Assembly: GCA_022376925.1 (NCBI GenBank)
Contig: JAIOJX010000003.1
Location: 38,679,874 to 38,743,873, forward strand
DNA: 64,000 nt
From: Tragulus kanchil
Lineage: Eukaryota > Chordata > Mammalia > Artiodactyla > Tragulidae
Direction of reading: 5' to 3'
In this document: positions 47,501 through 58,619 of the stretch, piece after piece
How the letters are laid out: the number at the start of each line of letters is the position of its first letter
Numbering within the stretch: the first letter of the stretch is position 1
Notes under the pieces: model-generated
What the model saw: the letters and a program-made list of their open reading frames with translations, nothing else
What the model was told of the DNA's origin: nothing
The model's database searches: none
Position numbers and translations under genes: made by a program

Positions 47501-48639
47501 ATTTTTTTTTTACAAAAACGATGTGAAATCATCTATAGTCATGGATTCTCTGAAGCAAATACAGACCTTGCAGATACAACCTCCACCCAGGAGCCCTGAA
47601 TGCCAAAAATGTAGCCTCATATTTCTTCCCTTCTCCCTCTCTCCATCCCCAATATTCAAACATAGAAGGGCAAGTTTAAGTTCTAAAACTCTGCAGTACA
47701 CACACTGCTAATGGAAACTTACCTTTGGAAGGTTTGACTTTTCAAGGTTTATGAATGGGGGAAGTTATTTCTCTTAACTACATTGCTGGAATTTTTCCAC
47801 TCTCATTTCAATTCAGAATACAGTGTTTATTCTTCTCCCGACCTCCCCAGGCACCCCCACCCCCCGCACCTCCAAGTCACCTTCAAATCAGCTCAAAGTT
47901 TCAGTTCAAAAAGATGGCCAAGCGAATTTCTTAGACGCCCCTCATCCACTGTCTAGGTCGAAAAATACCTTCATTTTCCTTTAGTGTGAAAACCGTGACA
48001 TTTCTTTTTCCCACATACATATATTTATTTCTTCACAGTGAAATGAATTAAAGTACTGTTTGCTCTGGGATTCTTGAATCAGTTGTTTATCCCATGGGAC
48101 AATCTTTAATCCTAATCTGAATATTTAATTACGCGGAATAGCCTAGCACCTGGAGTCAATAACTTCTAAATGACTGCCAGGCTGGTAAAGGCAACACTTT
48201 TCTAACAAGCAATGATTCCTGATTCACATGGGCTAGGAAAACTTCTTCAGCATCCTATAAAAGTCATCTTTTACATCCAGTAAGACAACCGCTGTATGCC
48301 CTGGAGTTAACGTTCCACAGAAAAACATAACCCTAAGGCGCTGACCACGAATCTTTCCGGAGACCATCTCCTTTTAACATCAAAGAGAGGAATGGAAGAT
48401 CTCCCTGAGGCGCAGCTGGGAAAATAACAACCCTTGAGTGAATGATTTCAGGATATCTCTAATCAGTGCCGCCTCTGGAAAGCGTACGCGCCCTAACTCC
48501 ACATCCAGAACTGCCTTAGAGAAAACATCTCTCCAGGTGCGTCAAAGATGTCTTAACGACCTCCATCCGCCCTCCCACACAACACACAATTACTGCCCAA
48601 GCAGGTATGTTGCAAGGCATTTCCATTTCTAGCCACCCC
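47501..48639. other. Unique sequence left of the CpG island (putative intron 1)
   Basis: No repeat was recognised over about 1.1 kb and the sequence is not duplicated. Low repeat content next to a promoter is common for regulatory introns. Confidence 0.5.
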
Positions 48640-48964
48640 AAAGAAAGGCACCGGAGGACCCTGCGCCGTCTCCGCCCTGCAGAGACGCGGACGTGGACGC
48701 GGACGCGCGGTCCCCAAACGCGCGCCGCCAAGCTCTCGAGTCTGCCCCGGCAGAGGGGCTCCGGGGAGGCCAGCGAAACAGACGTGGGGAGGGCTGCGCT
48801 AAGCGTCGCGGGACGTTAAATGATAAGAGACACGGAACTTGCAAAGTCCCGCGACCTACTATGCCAAGGGGCCCAAGGCGCCGCTTCCCGCGAAAGGTGC
48901 GGGAGGAGGTTGCACGTAGAGGGGAGGAAGCGGCCAACTCGTGGGGAAAGGAGAGGGGCAAAGC

Positions 48965-48970
48965 ACTCAC
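48965..48970 (-). other. Splice donor of the first coding exon
   Basis: On the minus strand the exon ends GTGGAG and is followed by GTGAGT, a full consensus donor. The intron would run leftwards to the window start. No matching acceptor with a second CH-domain exon was seen. Confidence 0.6.
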
Positions 48971-49030
48971 CTCCACCCATCGCTGGGCCTCGGCGAACGC
49001 CAGGGCGCAGTCGGCCTCCGCCTCCTCCAT
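48971..49030 (-). CDS. LMO7: First coding exon of a calponin-homology/LIM-type gene, probably LMO7
   Basis: Reading the minus strand, an ATG at 49030-49028 has G at -3 and G at +4, a fair Kozak context. It opens a 20-codon exon that ends exactly at codon 20 (phase 0) before a consensus GTGAGT donor. The peptide is a short acidic leader (MEEAEADC) followed by AFAEAQRWVE. This resembles the stretch just before and into the first helix of the CH domain in LMO7 and LIMCH1, where the next exon would continue the helix. From memory the LIMCH1 N terminus has a different leader, which favours LMO7, a LIM/PDZ/CH scaffold protein at adherens junctions and in the nucleus. The exon sits in a CpG island, as expected for a first exon. 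The next exon is not in the window, so intron 1 must fill the whole left part. The CH family assignment is fairly secure; the choice of paralogue is inference. Confidence 0.6.
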
Positions 49031-49600
49031 CTCTGGCAGAACTAGGGCCGGGAGAGACGCGGTGGGTGCGCGGAAAGGCGGGGGTGCCGCGCGCGTCCGG
49101 CCCGACGCCCCGGCTGCAAGACGCCGGGGCTCTCTTTTCCTTTGTGGCGCGCTCAAGTTCGGCGAAAGTTCTGAAGCCCAGGAACTTGAAGACGTGGCTT
49201 TCTCCAAGCGCCTGCAGACGCCGCGGGGAGCGGGCAGCGCGCGGGAGGCGGGGAGGGCGACCGGAGGAGGCGCGCTGCGCCCGCCCCGAGGACTGTTTCG
49301 ACTTCAAAAGTCGCAGCGCGGCCGCCGCCCTCCCGGAACGCCCCGCCCCGGCCGCCCAGGCTCCGCTTCCGGACCCTCTCCGCCCCCCTACCCCGCCTGG
49401 CCCCGGGGCTCCCCGCCGCAGCCGCCTTGCGGGCGGACCGTCTGGGCCCGGGGATGCCCCTGTCCTCGCCGAGCCCGCCCGCAGGGGGTGCGCCCCCGCG
49501 CCCGCATCCTGTCCGCATCCTTCTCGCCCCCGCCCGCCCTGGCCAGGCTTCCCCTCTCCCGGGGCCCCGGGAAGCGGCGCCCCCACCGCACGGCCCGCCT
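49031..49600 (-). other. Probable 5' UTR and proximal promoter of the LMO7-like gene
   Basis: This is very GC-rich DNA directly upstream of the exon ATG. It has many CpGs and GC boxes (for example around 49279 and 49339) and no obvious TATA box. The frame stays open upstream to another in-frame ATG at 49207, so a 59-residue N-terminal extension is possible. The transcription start cannot be placed from sequence alone. Confidence 0.4.
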
Positions 49601-50040
49601 GACCTACCGGGAATAGATGCACACAAGCGCACCTTTCCCGGCCCAGAAGCGGCCCCCGCGGTGGAGCGCGGCCCGGCTCGCGGCTCCCGCGCCGGCCGAG
49701 CCCGCTGCGCGCGCGCCCCGCCGCCAGGTGCGGACGGGCGGCCCCTGTCCCGGGTCTCCGCCCCCGGCCGCCGCCCGGGCCCTCCTGGCGGCCGGGGAGG
49801 GTACTGGCCTAGGCGCGGGCGGCCCCTCGCCCCCAGCCGGGCCCGCCCCGCTCCGCTCGGCTTGCAGGCGGGCGAGGTGGAAGGTGCCTGCCACTCCAAC
49901 CCCTTCCCTCCGCGAAAGGTCCGAGCGGCAGGAAAGCCCCCACCCTGGGCGTCAACCCCGCCACCCTGCGCGGTTTGGGACCACGCCGGGGGTTGTAAGT
50001 CGATTCCCCATCCGCAGGGGCCCTGGGAAGAGGCGAAGGA

Positions 50041-51176
50041 CTGGAAGGTCGGAGGCTCAGGGTTGGCTTACATGGGTTCTTTTCATACTCAAATCAGATC
50101 CCTGGAAAAGAACCTGCTTATCTGTCTAGGCTCCCTGGAATCTCGCTGCCTGCTCCCGAAGCCCTATGCTGGCCGCCCCAGTCTTGATGGTATCAGGGTT
50201 GGAAGAAAATAAAGATGAATACTTAACTCCAGGAGAGGAAGCAATCCTTTAATGTTTCTTCCTGGTTGCTGGATTACTCTATATGATGAAAAATGACGTC
50301 AAAGAGCAGACTGGCATAATGGGTAACTAAAACCTAGCTTTGCCTTGTTCATCACCTTTTCTGCTGAAAAGATATATTTCCTACTTAAAGAGGAATATTA
50401 TAGTTCGCCCCTAGATAGCATCATATACATCTCGTTCTTTAAAGAACATTTTTCTGCATATTACCATTTTCACACCTAACTGAAGCTAACCATAATTACT
50501 TAGTATTAATCTTTGCCCAGTCCAGACTCAGATTCCTCCAGTCGATTCCAAAATGTTTGTTACAGCTGACTTAGACCAGAGTCCAAACAAAAACCGCATA
50601 CTGCCTTTGGTTACCTCTTTATTTTTTAGCCTAGAATAGCTTCTTTCTCTTCCACTCCACCACCCACCCCCTGTTTTAGAATGACATGGTCTTGTTTTTT
50701 AACTTTTACAGAGTTTTGTTGTTTACAGATATGTATAATCCCAGATTAGCAGAATGGCATTGTCTTGTTCAAGAAACCAGTCAACCATCTAGATTTGTTT
50801 TATGGCTTTTCTGTGGTGCCTTCGAAATATTTCTCTTCCATCAGTATTTCCTGTTACCTACATGTTAGATCTAAAGCATGGATTAAACTCATTTACTCTT
50901 CCAAATAAAGATTTCATCAGCATCCTTTCAAACTGAGGTGACTTCTATAGAATGGTGTTTGTTAGGTTTATGTTCATCCAGCCCTTTTCTCACTGGCTGG
51001 GTCTGTTTAGAAGCGCTCACAAAATGTTCCTGCAACTTGTTGACTGGATCAGTCAGAAAAGCCACTGACTGGATCATCTCTTTGCCTCCTGATGACACTG
51101 TGATCTGGACAAACCGTAAATGATGATAAAAGGATAAAAGAAACGGGGAAGAAATGTCTTTCTGGCTATTTAGACC
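50041..51176. other. Flank right of the CpG island
   Basis: No gene recognised. The part from 50516 is in D17. Confidence 0.5.
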
Positions 51177-51247
51177 TATTGGATTGGCCAAAAAGTTTAT
51201 TTGGGTTTTTCATAATATCCTAAACGAACCTTCAAGCCAACCCGATA
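51177..51247. mobile_element. Mariner-type MITE
   Basis: A 67-bp near-palindromic element with terminal inverted repeats ('ttggattggccaaaaagttt' at left, inverse of 'cttcaagccaacccga' at right), bounded by TA on both sides, as in ruminant mariner MITEs. Confidence 0.85.
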
Positions 51248-53840
51248 CTAAATATTTAGTGAGCACCTTATCTGTGTTAAAGTGCTAGATATCCTAAGTG
51301 ATACAAAAATTTTAGACAGTGAATACTATGGACCTGCACCCTGGTAGAAAGCAGACATTCTGCAAGCTGCATGAGTTACTGTTACTTAAAGTCATTATAT
51401 GCATATGCATATACATACACTATCCCATTTAAAGTGATATGACTACTATGTCACTTGACTTTCAGGCCTGGGGGAAAGCAGCCCAGGATGGCAAGAAGTA
51501 CACAGACTTGGGAATCTGAATGACTAAGGTTACCAAGTTACCAAATTCTCTGAGCTTCAATTTTCTTCGTGAAAAATGTGATGAGAATAATGACTTCAAA
51601 GGTTTCTATAATTACGATTCCCAGTCCAGACTCAGATTCCTCCAGTCGATTCCAAAATGTTTTTTACAGCTGACTTAGACCAGAGTCCAAACAATAACCG
51701 CATACTGCCTTTGGTTACCTCTTTATTTTTTAGCCTAGAATAGCTTCTTTCTCTTCCACTCCACCACCCACCCCCTGTTTTAGAATGACATGGTCTTGTT
51801 GTTGTTGTTTTTTAACTTTTACAGAGTTTTGTTGTTTACAGATATGTATAATCCCAGATTAGCAGAATGGCATTGTCTTGTTCAAGAAACCAGTCAACCA
51901 TCTAGATTTGTTTTATGGCTCTTCTGTGGTGCCTTCGAAATATTTCTCTTCCCTCAGTATTTCCTGTTACCTACATGTTAGATCTAAAGCATGGATTAAA
52001 CTCATTTACTCTTCCGAATAAAGATTTCATGAGCATCCTTTCAAACTGAGGTGACTTCTACAGAATAGTGTTTGTTATGTTTATGTTCATCTAGCCCTTT
52101 TCTCACTGGCTGGGTCTGTTTAGAAGCGCTCACAAAATGTTCCTGCAACTTGCTGACTGGATTAGTCAGAAAAACCACTGACTGGATCATCTCTTTGCCT
52201 CCTGATGACACTGTGATCTGGACAAACCGCAAATGATTATAAAAGGATAAAAGAAACGGGGAAGAAATGTCTTTCTGGCTGTTTAGACCTATTGGATTGG
52301 CCAAAAAGTTTATTTGGGTTTTTCATAATATCCTAAACGAACCTTCAAGCCAACCCGATACTAAATATTTAGTGAGCACCTTATCTGTGTTAAAGTGCTA
52401 GATATCCTAAGTGATACAAAAATTTTAGACAGTGAATACTATGGACCTGCACCCTAGTAGAAAGCAGACATTCTGCAAGCTGCATGAGTTACTGTTACTA
52501 CAGTCATTATATGCATATGCATATACATACACTATCCCATTTAAAGTGATATGACTACTATGTCACTTGACTTTCAGGCCTGGGGGAAAGCAGCCCAGGA
52601 TGGCAAGAAGTACACAGACTTGGGAATCTGAATGACTAAGGTTACCAAGTTACCAAATTCTCTGAGCTTCAATTTTCTTACGTGAAAAAATGTGATGAGA
52701 ATAATGACTTCAAAGGTTTCTTGTGAGAACTAAAATTATGCGGGTGTATGTAAAAGCCCAGAGCATTGCTTGGTGTGGAGCAGGCACTTCATAAATGATG
52801 GTTATTTTCCATTCATCTCTCTCGAACAGTAGTGTGTCAAGTACGGATTTGTCCTAATAAATGGGAGTTTCATTCATTTGCTCAAATGCTCACGTGGAAA
52901 GAGATATAGGGTGCGGCAAATTCTGTTTCAAGTCAGCTCAGGCACCAGCCATTTTTTGCTCTTTCGTGTTGCAGATTTGTAATTCAGAAGACCCAAATCC
53001 AGTTCTTTGCCTCCTACCATCAGAGTCTTTTATCCTTCTGGAAAGATGTATACAGCTCTAGCAAGAAAGGGAACCTGCCTTAGGACTTAAACATAAAATT
53101 TATAATGACTAAACATCAGAAATCTTATTTATTTTCCAAAAGAATTTGAGGTGACCTTTCATATTTAAAAACGTGAAACAGTACAATTGTCACATTCTTA
53201 GGCAGGATTGATGAAAACTCTTGCTAGGAGAAAGTGACTAGGCCCATCTTTCTAAAATGTAGGTTGGCAATAAATATTAAATTTTAAATGCCCATGCTCT
53301 GCTGAAGCAATTCTACTTCTAGGAATTTATCCTAAGGATGTGAATGACGATCTGTGCATAAAATGAACACCTTCTGTGGGCACCAAGATGCACTCGCTAA
53401 ACCTCCCTTTAGACATTCACTTCAGCTGCAGAGCACAGCCTCTCCTGGGGCCGTGCCCGTCAAAGCAGCCAGGGTGACTTGAAGTCATAAAAAAGCCCAA
53501 TCGTTTCCACCCAATTCAGGACAACTCTGATGGGCCCTTTCTACACCTGAGGTCTGTGGAGGCTGTCCACCTGTGTCATAGGTCCACTTCTCCCTGGACC
53601 GTTCCTGTTCCCTCCCTTCCCTGGGGTCAATCCCTAATAACTGTCTTATGCTTCCAATAGCATTTCTGTTTCTGGAGGACTCAACCTGTGATGGCGTCAT
53701 ACATGATTTGTTAGAAATGATCATTTCAAAGCAGTCTGAACCATAGGGGTGGGGGAATAAATTCTGGTTCTTCTATAGAAGGAGCTATTGTGCATTCAGT
53801 AAAAATGTCAAAGGTTATTCCATGACACAAAGAGATGTGT
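51248..53840. other. Sequence without a gene
   Basis: Apart from the MITE copy, nothing is recognised. It covers the D17 second copy and the D18 first copy. Confidence 0.5.
52290..52360. mobile_element. Mariner-type MITE, second copy
   Basis: Repeats 51177-51247 unchanged, although the surrounding D17 copies differ by about 1.7%. Confidence 0.85.
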
Positions 53841-55147
53841 AAAAATATATTATAGGGCTTCCCCTGGTGGTCCAGTGGGTAAAGACACCGCCTTGCAGTG
53901 CAAGGGGCGCCGGTTTGAGCCCTCGCCTGGGAAGATCCCACGTGCCGTGGAGCGGCTGGACTGATGTGTCCAATCACCCAGCCGGAGCTCTGGAGCGCAT
54001 GCGCCCAGAGCCGGTCCTCTGACGTGGAAAGAGATATAGGGGCCAAATTCTGTTTCAAGTCAGCTCAGGCACCAGCCATTTTTTGCTCTTTCGTGTTGCA
54101 GATTTGTAATTCAGAAGACCCAAATCCAGTTCTTTGCCTCCTACCATCAGAGTCTTTTATCCTTCTGGAAAGATGTATACAGTTCTAGCAAGAAAGGGAA
54201 CTTGCCTTAGGACTTAAACATAAAATTTATAATGACTAAACATCAGAAATCTTATTTATTTTCCAAAAGAATTTGAGGTGACCTTTCATATTTAAAAACG
54301 TGAAACAGTACAATTGTCACATTCTTAGGCAGGATTGATGAAAACTCTTGCTAGGAGAAAGTGACTAGGCCCATCTTTCTAAAATGTAGGTTGGCAATAA
54401 ATATTAAATTTTAAATGCCCATGCTCTGCTGAAGCAATTCTACTTCTAGGAATTTATCCTAAGGATGTGAATGACGATCTGTGCATAAAATGAACACCTT
54501 CTGTGGGCACCAAGATGCACTCGCTAAACCTCCCTTTAGACATTCACTTCAGCTGCAGAGCACAGCCTCTCCTGGGGCCGTGCCCGTCAAAGCAGCCAGG
54601 GTGACTTGAAGTCATAAAAAAGCCCAATCGTTTCCACCCAATTCAGGACAACTCTGATGGGCCCTTTCTACACCTGAGGTCTGTGGAGGCTGTCCACCTG
54701 TGTCATAGGTCCACTTCCCCCTGGACCGTTCCTGTTCCCTCCCTTCCCTGGGGTCAATCCCTAATAACTGTCTTATGCTTCCAGTAGCATTTCTGTTTCT
54801 GGAGGACTCAACCTGTGATGGCGTCATACATGATTTGTTAGAAATGATCATTTCAAAGCAGTCTGAACCATAGGGGTGGGGGAATAAATTCTGGTTCTTC
54901 TATAGAAGGCGCTATTGTGCATTCAGTAAAAATGTCAAAGGTTATTCCATGACACAAAGAGATGTGTAAAAATATATTATAGGGCTTCCCCTGGTGGTCC
55001 AGTGGGTAAGGACACCGCCTTGCAGTGCAAGGGGCGCCGGTTTGAGCCCTGGCCTGGGAAGATCCCACGTGCCGTGGAGCGGCTGGACTGATGTGTCCAA
55101 TCACCCAGCCGGAGCTCTGGAGCGCATGCGCCCAGAGCCGGTGCTCT
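52892..55147 (+). repeat. Tandem duplication D18, period 1127-1130 bp
   Basis: 52892-54020 recurs at 54022-55147. The first copy stops in the middle of a CHR-type SINE; the second reads through it. Confidence 0.95.
53855..54020 (+). mobile_element. CHR-type SINE cut by the D18 junction
   Basis: About 166 bp of a sense element with a left target-site duplication at 53841-53854. It stops abruptly at the junction. NRF1-like palindrome at 53995-54004. Confidence 0.9.
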
Positions 55148-55305
55148 GCAACGACAGACGCCACCGCGATGGGAGGCCCACAGGAGCCAAAGAACGAAGA
55201 CGAATGAAAAATAGAGAAATGAAAGACCAATAGAAGTGGCCCGCCCACTCCCCTCCCTCCCCAACCCGACCCCCGCCCAAAGTAAATAAATAAATAAATC
55301 TTTAA
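54982..55305 (+). mobile_element. CHR-type SINE, full copy
   Basis: Same insertion as 53855, read to its AAAT-rich tail. Left target-site duplication 54968-54981; the right one is altered by a TA expansion near 55306-55324. NRF1-like palindrome at 55122-55131. Confidence 0.9.
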
Positions 55306-55319
55306 AAAATATATATATA

Positions 55320-55434
55320 TTATAGTGAATACATGTATATGCGTGGTTGGGTTGCTTTGCTGAACACCTGGAACTATCACAGCATTGCTAATTGGCTATA
55401 TTCCAACATAAAATAAATAGTAAAAAAGAAATGT
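55320..55434 (+). mobile_element. L1 3' end
   Basis: 'gaacacctggaactatcaca', 'aattggctatattccaacat' and an A-rich tail. Confidence 0.8.
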
Positions 55435-55998
55435 ATGGTTATGAAAAAAGATATATATAATACAAAGTGGGAGAAAAAGTCATATGTAAAGTACTCAAAT
55501 TTGTGATTCTAATTTTCCTTTTTCTTTTTTTGATTTTTTAAATTATGAAAATATAATAACACATTTACAGGAGATTTGAAAAATATGGAGCAAAGTTGCA
55601 TATAGTTCTATTGTACATTACAATTGTTTAAGTAGAGAAATAAAGATCTTTAGTTGGAATTTCAATATCAAGCTCTCAAAATTTAATAGAATGAATATAC
55701 AGAGAAGTAGAAAGATATAGTAGACCTGAAAAGCACCAGGAACTAATTCAACATAATTAAGATATATATAGACTTTTCACACAACAGTAGGATACAAATT
55801 CTGTTCAAGTTCCCATAGACTATAAACTAGGAGACACTGGAACATAGCCAGGGGTGTAATACCAGGTATAAAAGTTTCATGGTGTAAAGGTGTTAAAATC
55901 CTACAGAGTCTTGTCCTCTTAGGTGATTGATCATATTTTTAAAAGGCATAGTTTTCCACACAGAACAATTGGGAAAATTCCCCCTCCCCCCGAAAACA
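55435..55998. other. AT-rich unique sequence
   Basis: Nothing recognised. Confidence 0.5.
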
Positions 55999-56127
55999 GG
56001 AGTTCCCTGATGGCTTAGTCGTTAGGATTTCCGCCTTTCTCTGATGTGGCCCAGGTTCAGTCCCTGATGAGTGAACTGAGATCTTGCAAGCTGATCAGCA
56101 CAGCCAAAAAAAAAGAAAGAAAGAAAA
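55999..56127 (+). mobile_element. Short tRNA-Glu SINE
   Basis: 'ggagttccctgatggcttag' head, 'ggttcagtccctgatgagtg' box and an A/GAAA tail. Confidence 0.8.
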
Positions 56128-57069
56128 ACTCCACCCAAAGCTTAATGCTAGCTGTTTCTACAATTTTCTTTTTGGCCAGAGACGTGTTTACTACTTTTAT
56201 AAATGAAAACATTTGTCTGACACAAAGCTATGTCTAAAAATGGACCCTCTGTCTCATCCCACACACTTCCCTTTGCATTCCCTGACTTGTAAATGGTACC
56301 AAACTTGAACTCTGAGATCACGCTGGACTTCCTCCTCTCTCACCTCCATGTCTACCCCATTCCCACAACTCTCCTTTCTGTCTCCTCAGCATCACTCGAC
56401 TGGCCCCTCTTCCCCATTCTCACTTTCACTTTAGTTCAGGCCCTCATTAGCTCTCAGCTAGATTTCAGAAATTGGGTGACCTTTCTAAACTTCAGTCTTA
56501 TCGTGCTATCCAATTAACCCCTCCTCCAAGGACTCCCAGTTGCCAGCTTAAGGGCCATCTGATGGCTGCCAGCACACTGACGTCCTTCAAGACCTGTACT
56601 GCCCTATTTTCTAAACACGTGTCTTGACCCCTGGATTTCTCTATGTAAGAAACATTCCTCTCTGCCTTCCTTTGCTGGACTTTCTCCTACATGTTATTCC
56701 AGGCTCAATTCAGACTTCTTTCTCAGAATCCTTCCAAAAAATCTTTGCACATCATGCTGAGCTACATCAAGTACCTCTTCTTTTGGTCTTCATAGCCCTT
56801 TCAGTCGTGAGGTTGAACAGTTACTCTGTGTTAAGAAAAAGGGGAGGCGCAGGAGAGCGCTGGGCTGAACAATGCCTGGGGCAAAGATTGAAAGAATGAA
56901 AGGACCTTGTGCCTGGAAATTATTGCAAGAAGAGACAGGCACAGTGGACACTCTTCTAATAAAATAACTGAGCTTTGTGTTCTAGTTGGATATGGTTCAT
57001 AAAAGTGTCAGCCCTTATGGGTTCATATAGCTAACATCCGAATTGTAGGTATATTTCTCATGCCTATAA
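56128..57069. other. Unassigned sequence
   Basis: Pyrimidine-rich at 56240-56760; possibly an ancient repeat, family not assigned. No exon seen. Confidence 0.4.
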
Positions 57070-57207
57070 AACACATTCATTAGTAGAAAAAATCATTCTT
57101 GGAAGGTAAATGAAAAAATATATGAAACATAATGAAATTTTCTGTTTGCAGAGGATGTATTCTTACAAAGAGAAAATTCTAAAGAATCCACCAAAAAGCT
57201 TAGAACT
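57070..57207 (+). mobile_element. L1 ORF2 fragment with mutated RT site, first copy
   Basis: The L1 RT active site at 57145-57156 reads FAED where FADD is expected, so this RT is dead. The start is approximate. The last 15 bp are the target-site duplication of the next SINE. Confidence 0.75.
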
Positions 57208-57524
57208 GGGCTTCCCTGGTAGTCCAGTGGGTGAGGACACCGCCTTGCAGTGCAAGGGGCGCCGGTTCGATCCCTGGCCTGGGAAGATCCCACGTGCCGC
57301 GGAGCGGCTGGACCCATGTGTCCAACTCCCGAGCCGGAGCTCTGGAGCGCATGCGCCCAGAGCTGGTGCTCTGCGACAACAGAGGCCACCGCGATGGGAG
57401 GCCCACATGGGCCAAAGAACAAAGATGGGTGAAAATAGATGAATGAAAGACCAATAGAAGTGGCCCGTCCACTCCCCTCCCTCCCACCCGACCCCCATAA
57501 AAAAATAAATAAATCTTTAAAAAA
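57208..57524 (+). mobile_element. CHR-type SINE in L1
   Basis: Full length. 15-bp target-site duplications (one mismatch) lie at 57193-57207 and 57525-57539. NRF1-like palindrome at 57347-57356. Confidence 0.92.
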
Positions 57525-57950
57525 AAAAAGCTTACAACTAATAAAAAAAATTCAGTAAAGTTGTGGATACGAAATCAGCATAGGAAAATCATTTGCATTT
57601 CTATACACTCACAACAAACTCTCTGAAAAAGACAACAACCCTGTTTATAAAACAGTAAAATACTTCAGATTTAACCAAAGAGTTAAAACATCTCTAACTG
57701 AACTGAAATTATTAGAGACTTTTGATGAAAGAAATTAGAGAAGACACAAATTCTAAATGAAAAGATATCCAGTGTTCATGGATTAAAGAGTTAATATTGT
57801 TAAAATGTTCATATTACTCAGAGACCTATAGATTCAGTGCAATTCCTATTAAAATCCCAATGGTATCTCCCACAGCAATAGAGAACACAATCTTGAAATT
57901 TGTACAAAATCACAAAAGACTCTTCATAGTCAAAGCAATCTTGAGAAAGG
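57525..57950 (+). mobile_element. L1 ORF2 continuation, first copy
   Basis: 'aaagttgtggatacgaaatc' and following sequence match L1 ORF2 downstream of the RT active site. It ends at the D19 junction. Confidence 0.88.
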
Positions 57951-58160
57951 CGACTGGGAACAATGCCTGGGGCAAAGATTGAAAGAATGAAAGGACCTTG
58001 TGCCTGGAAATTATTGCAAGAAGAGACAGGCACAGTGGACACTCTTCTAATAAAATAACTGAGCTTTGTGTTCTAGTTGGATATGGTTCATAAAAGTGTC
58101 AGCCCTTATGGGTTCATATAGCTAACATCCGAATTGTAGGTATATTTCTCATGCCTATAA

Positions 58161-58298
58161 AACACATTCATTAGTAGAAAAAATCATTCTTGGAAGGTAA
58201 ATGAAAAAATATATGAAACATAATGAAATTTTCTGTTTGCAGAGGATGTATTCTTACAAAGAGAAAATTCTAAAGAATCCACCAAAAAGCTTAGAACT
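58161..58298 (+). mobile_element. L1 ORF2 fragment, second copy
   Basis: Repeats 57070-57207; FAED site at 58236-58247. Confidence 0.75.
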
Positions 58299-58619
58299 GG
58301 GCTTCCCTGGTGGTCCAGTGGGTGAGGACACCGCCTTGCAGTGCAAGGGGCGCCGGTTCGATCCCTGGCCTGGGAAGATCCCACGTGCCGCGGAGCGGCT
58401 AGACCCATGTGTCCAATTACCGGGCCAGAACTCTGGAGCGCATGCGCCCAGAGCTGGTGCTCTGCGACAACAGAGGCCACCGCGATGGGAGGCCCACACG
58501 GGCCAAAGAACAAAGATGGATGAAAATAGATGAATGAAAGACCAATAGAAGTGGCCCGTCCACTCCCCTCCCTCCCCAGCCCACCCCCCCCATAAAAAAA
58601 TAAATAAATCTTTAAAAAA
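58299..58619 (+). mobile_element. CHR-type SINE in L1, second copy
   Basis: Same insertion as 57208 but with several substitutions. Target-site duplications at 58284-58298 and 58620-58634; palindrome at 58438-58447. Confidence 0.92.

Larger units (their letters stand above)
48640..50040. promoter_or_regulatory. CpG island
   Basis: This is about 1.4 kb of dense C+G with frequent CpG, in sharp contrast to the AT-rich sequence on both sides. It contains the LMO7-like first exon and many GC-box-like motifs. Long open frames on both strands here (up to about 300 codons) come from the scarcity of AT-rich stop codons, not from coding. The right half (49.6-50.04 kb) may serve a divergent transcript, but nothing in it can be identified. 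Confidence 0.9.
50516..52722 (+). repeat. Tandem duplication D17, period 1104-1113 bp, the most divergent pair
   Basis: 50516-51606 recurs at 51620-52722. I count about 18 substitutions and several short indels, including a GTT-unit expansion of about 9 bp near 51800. This is far more than in the other pairs and suggests two alleles. Both copies carry the mariner MITE. Confidence 0.95.

Noticed and set aside
48693..49622. Open frames of 260-307 codons on both strands in the CpG island
   Set aside because: They overlap in several frames and both directions, have no domains and are explained by lack of stop codons in GC-rich DNA. Only the 20-codon exon has family similarity and a splice site.
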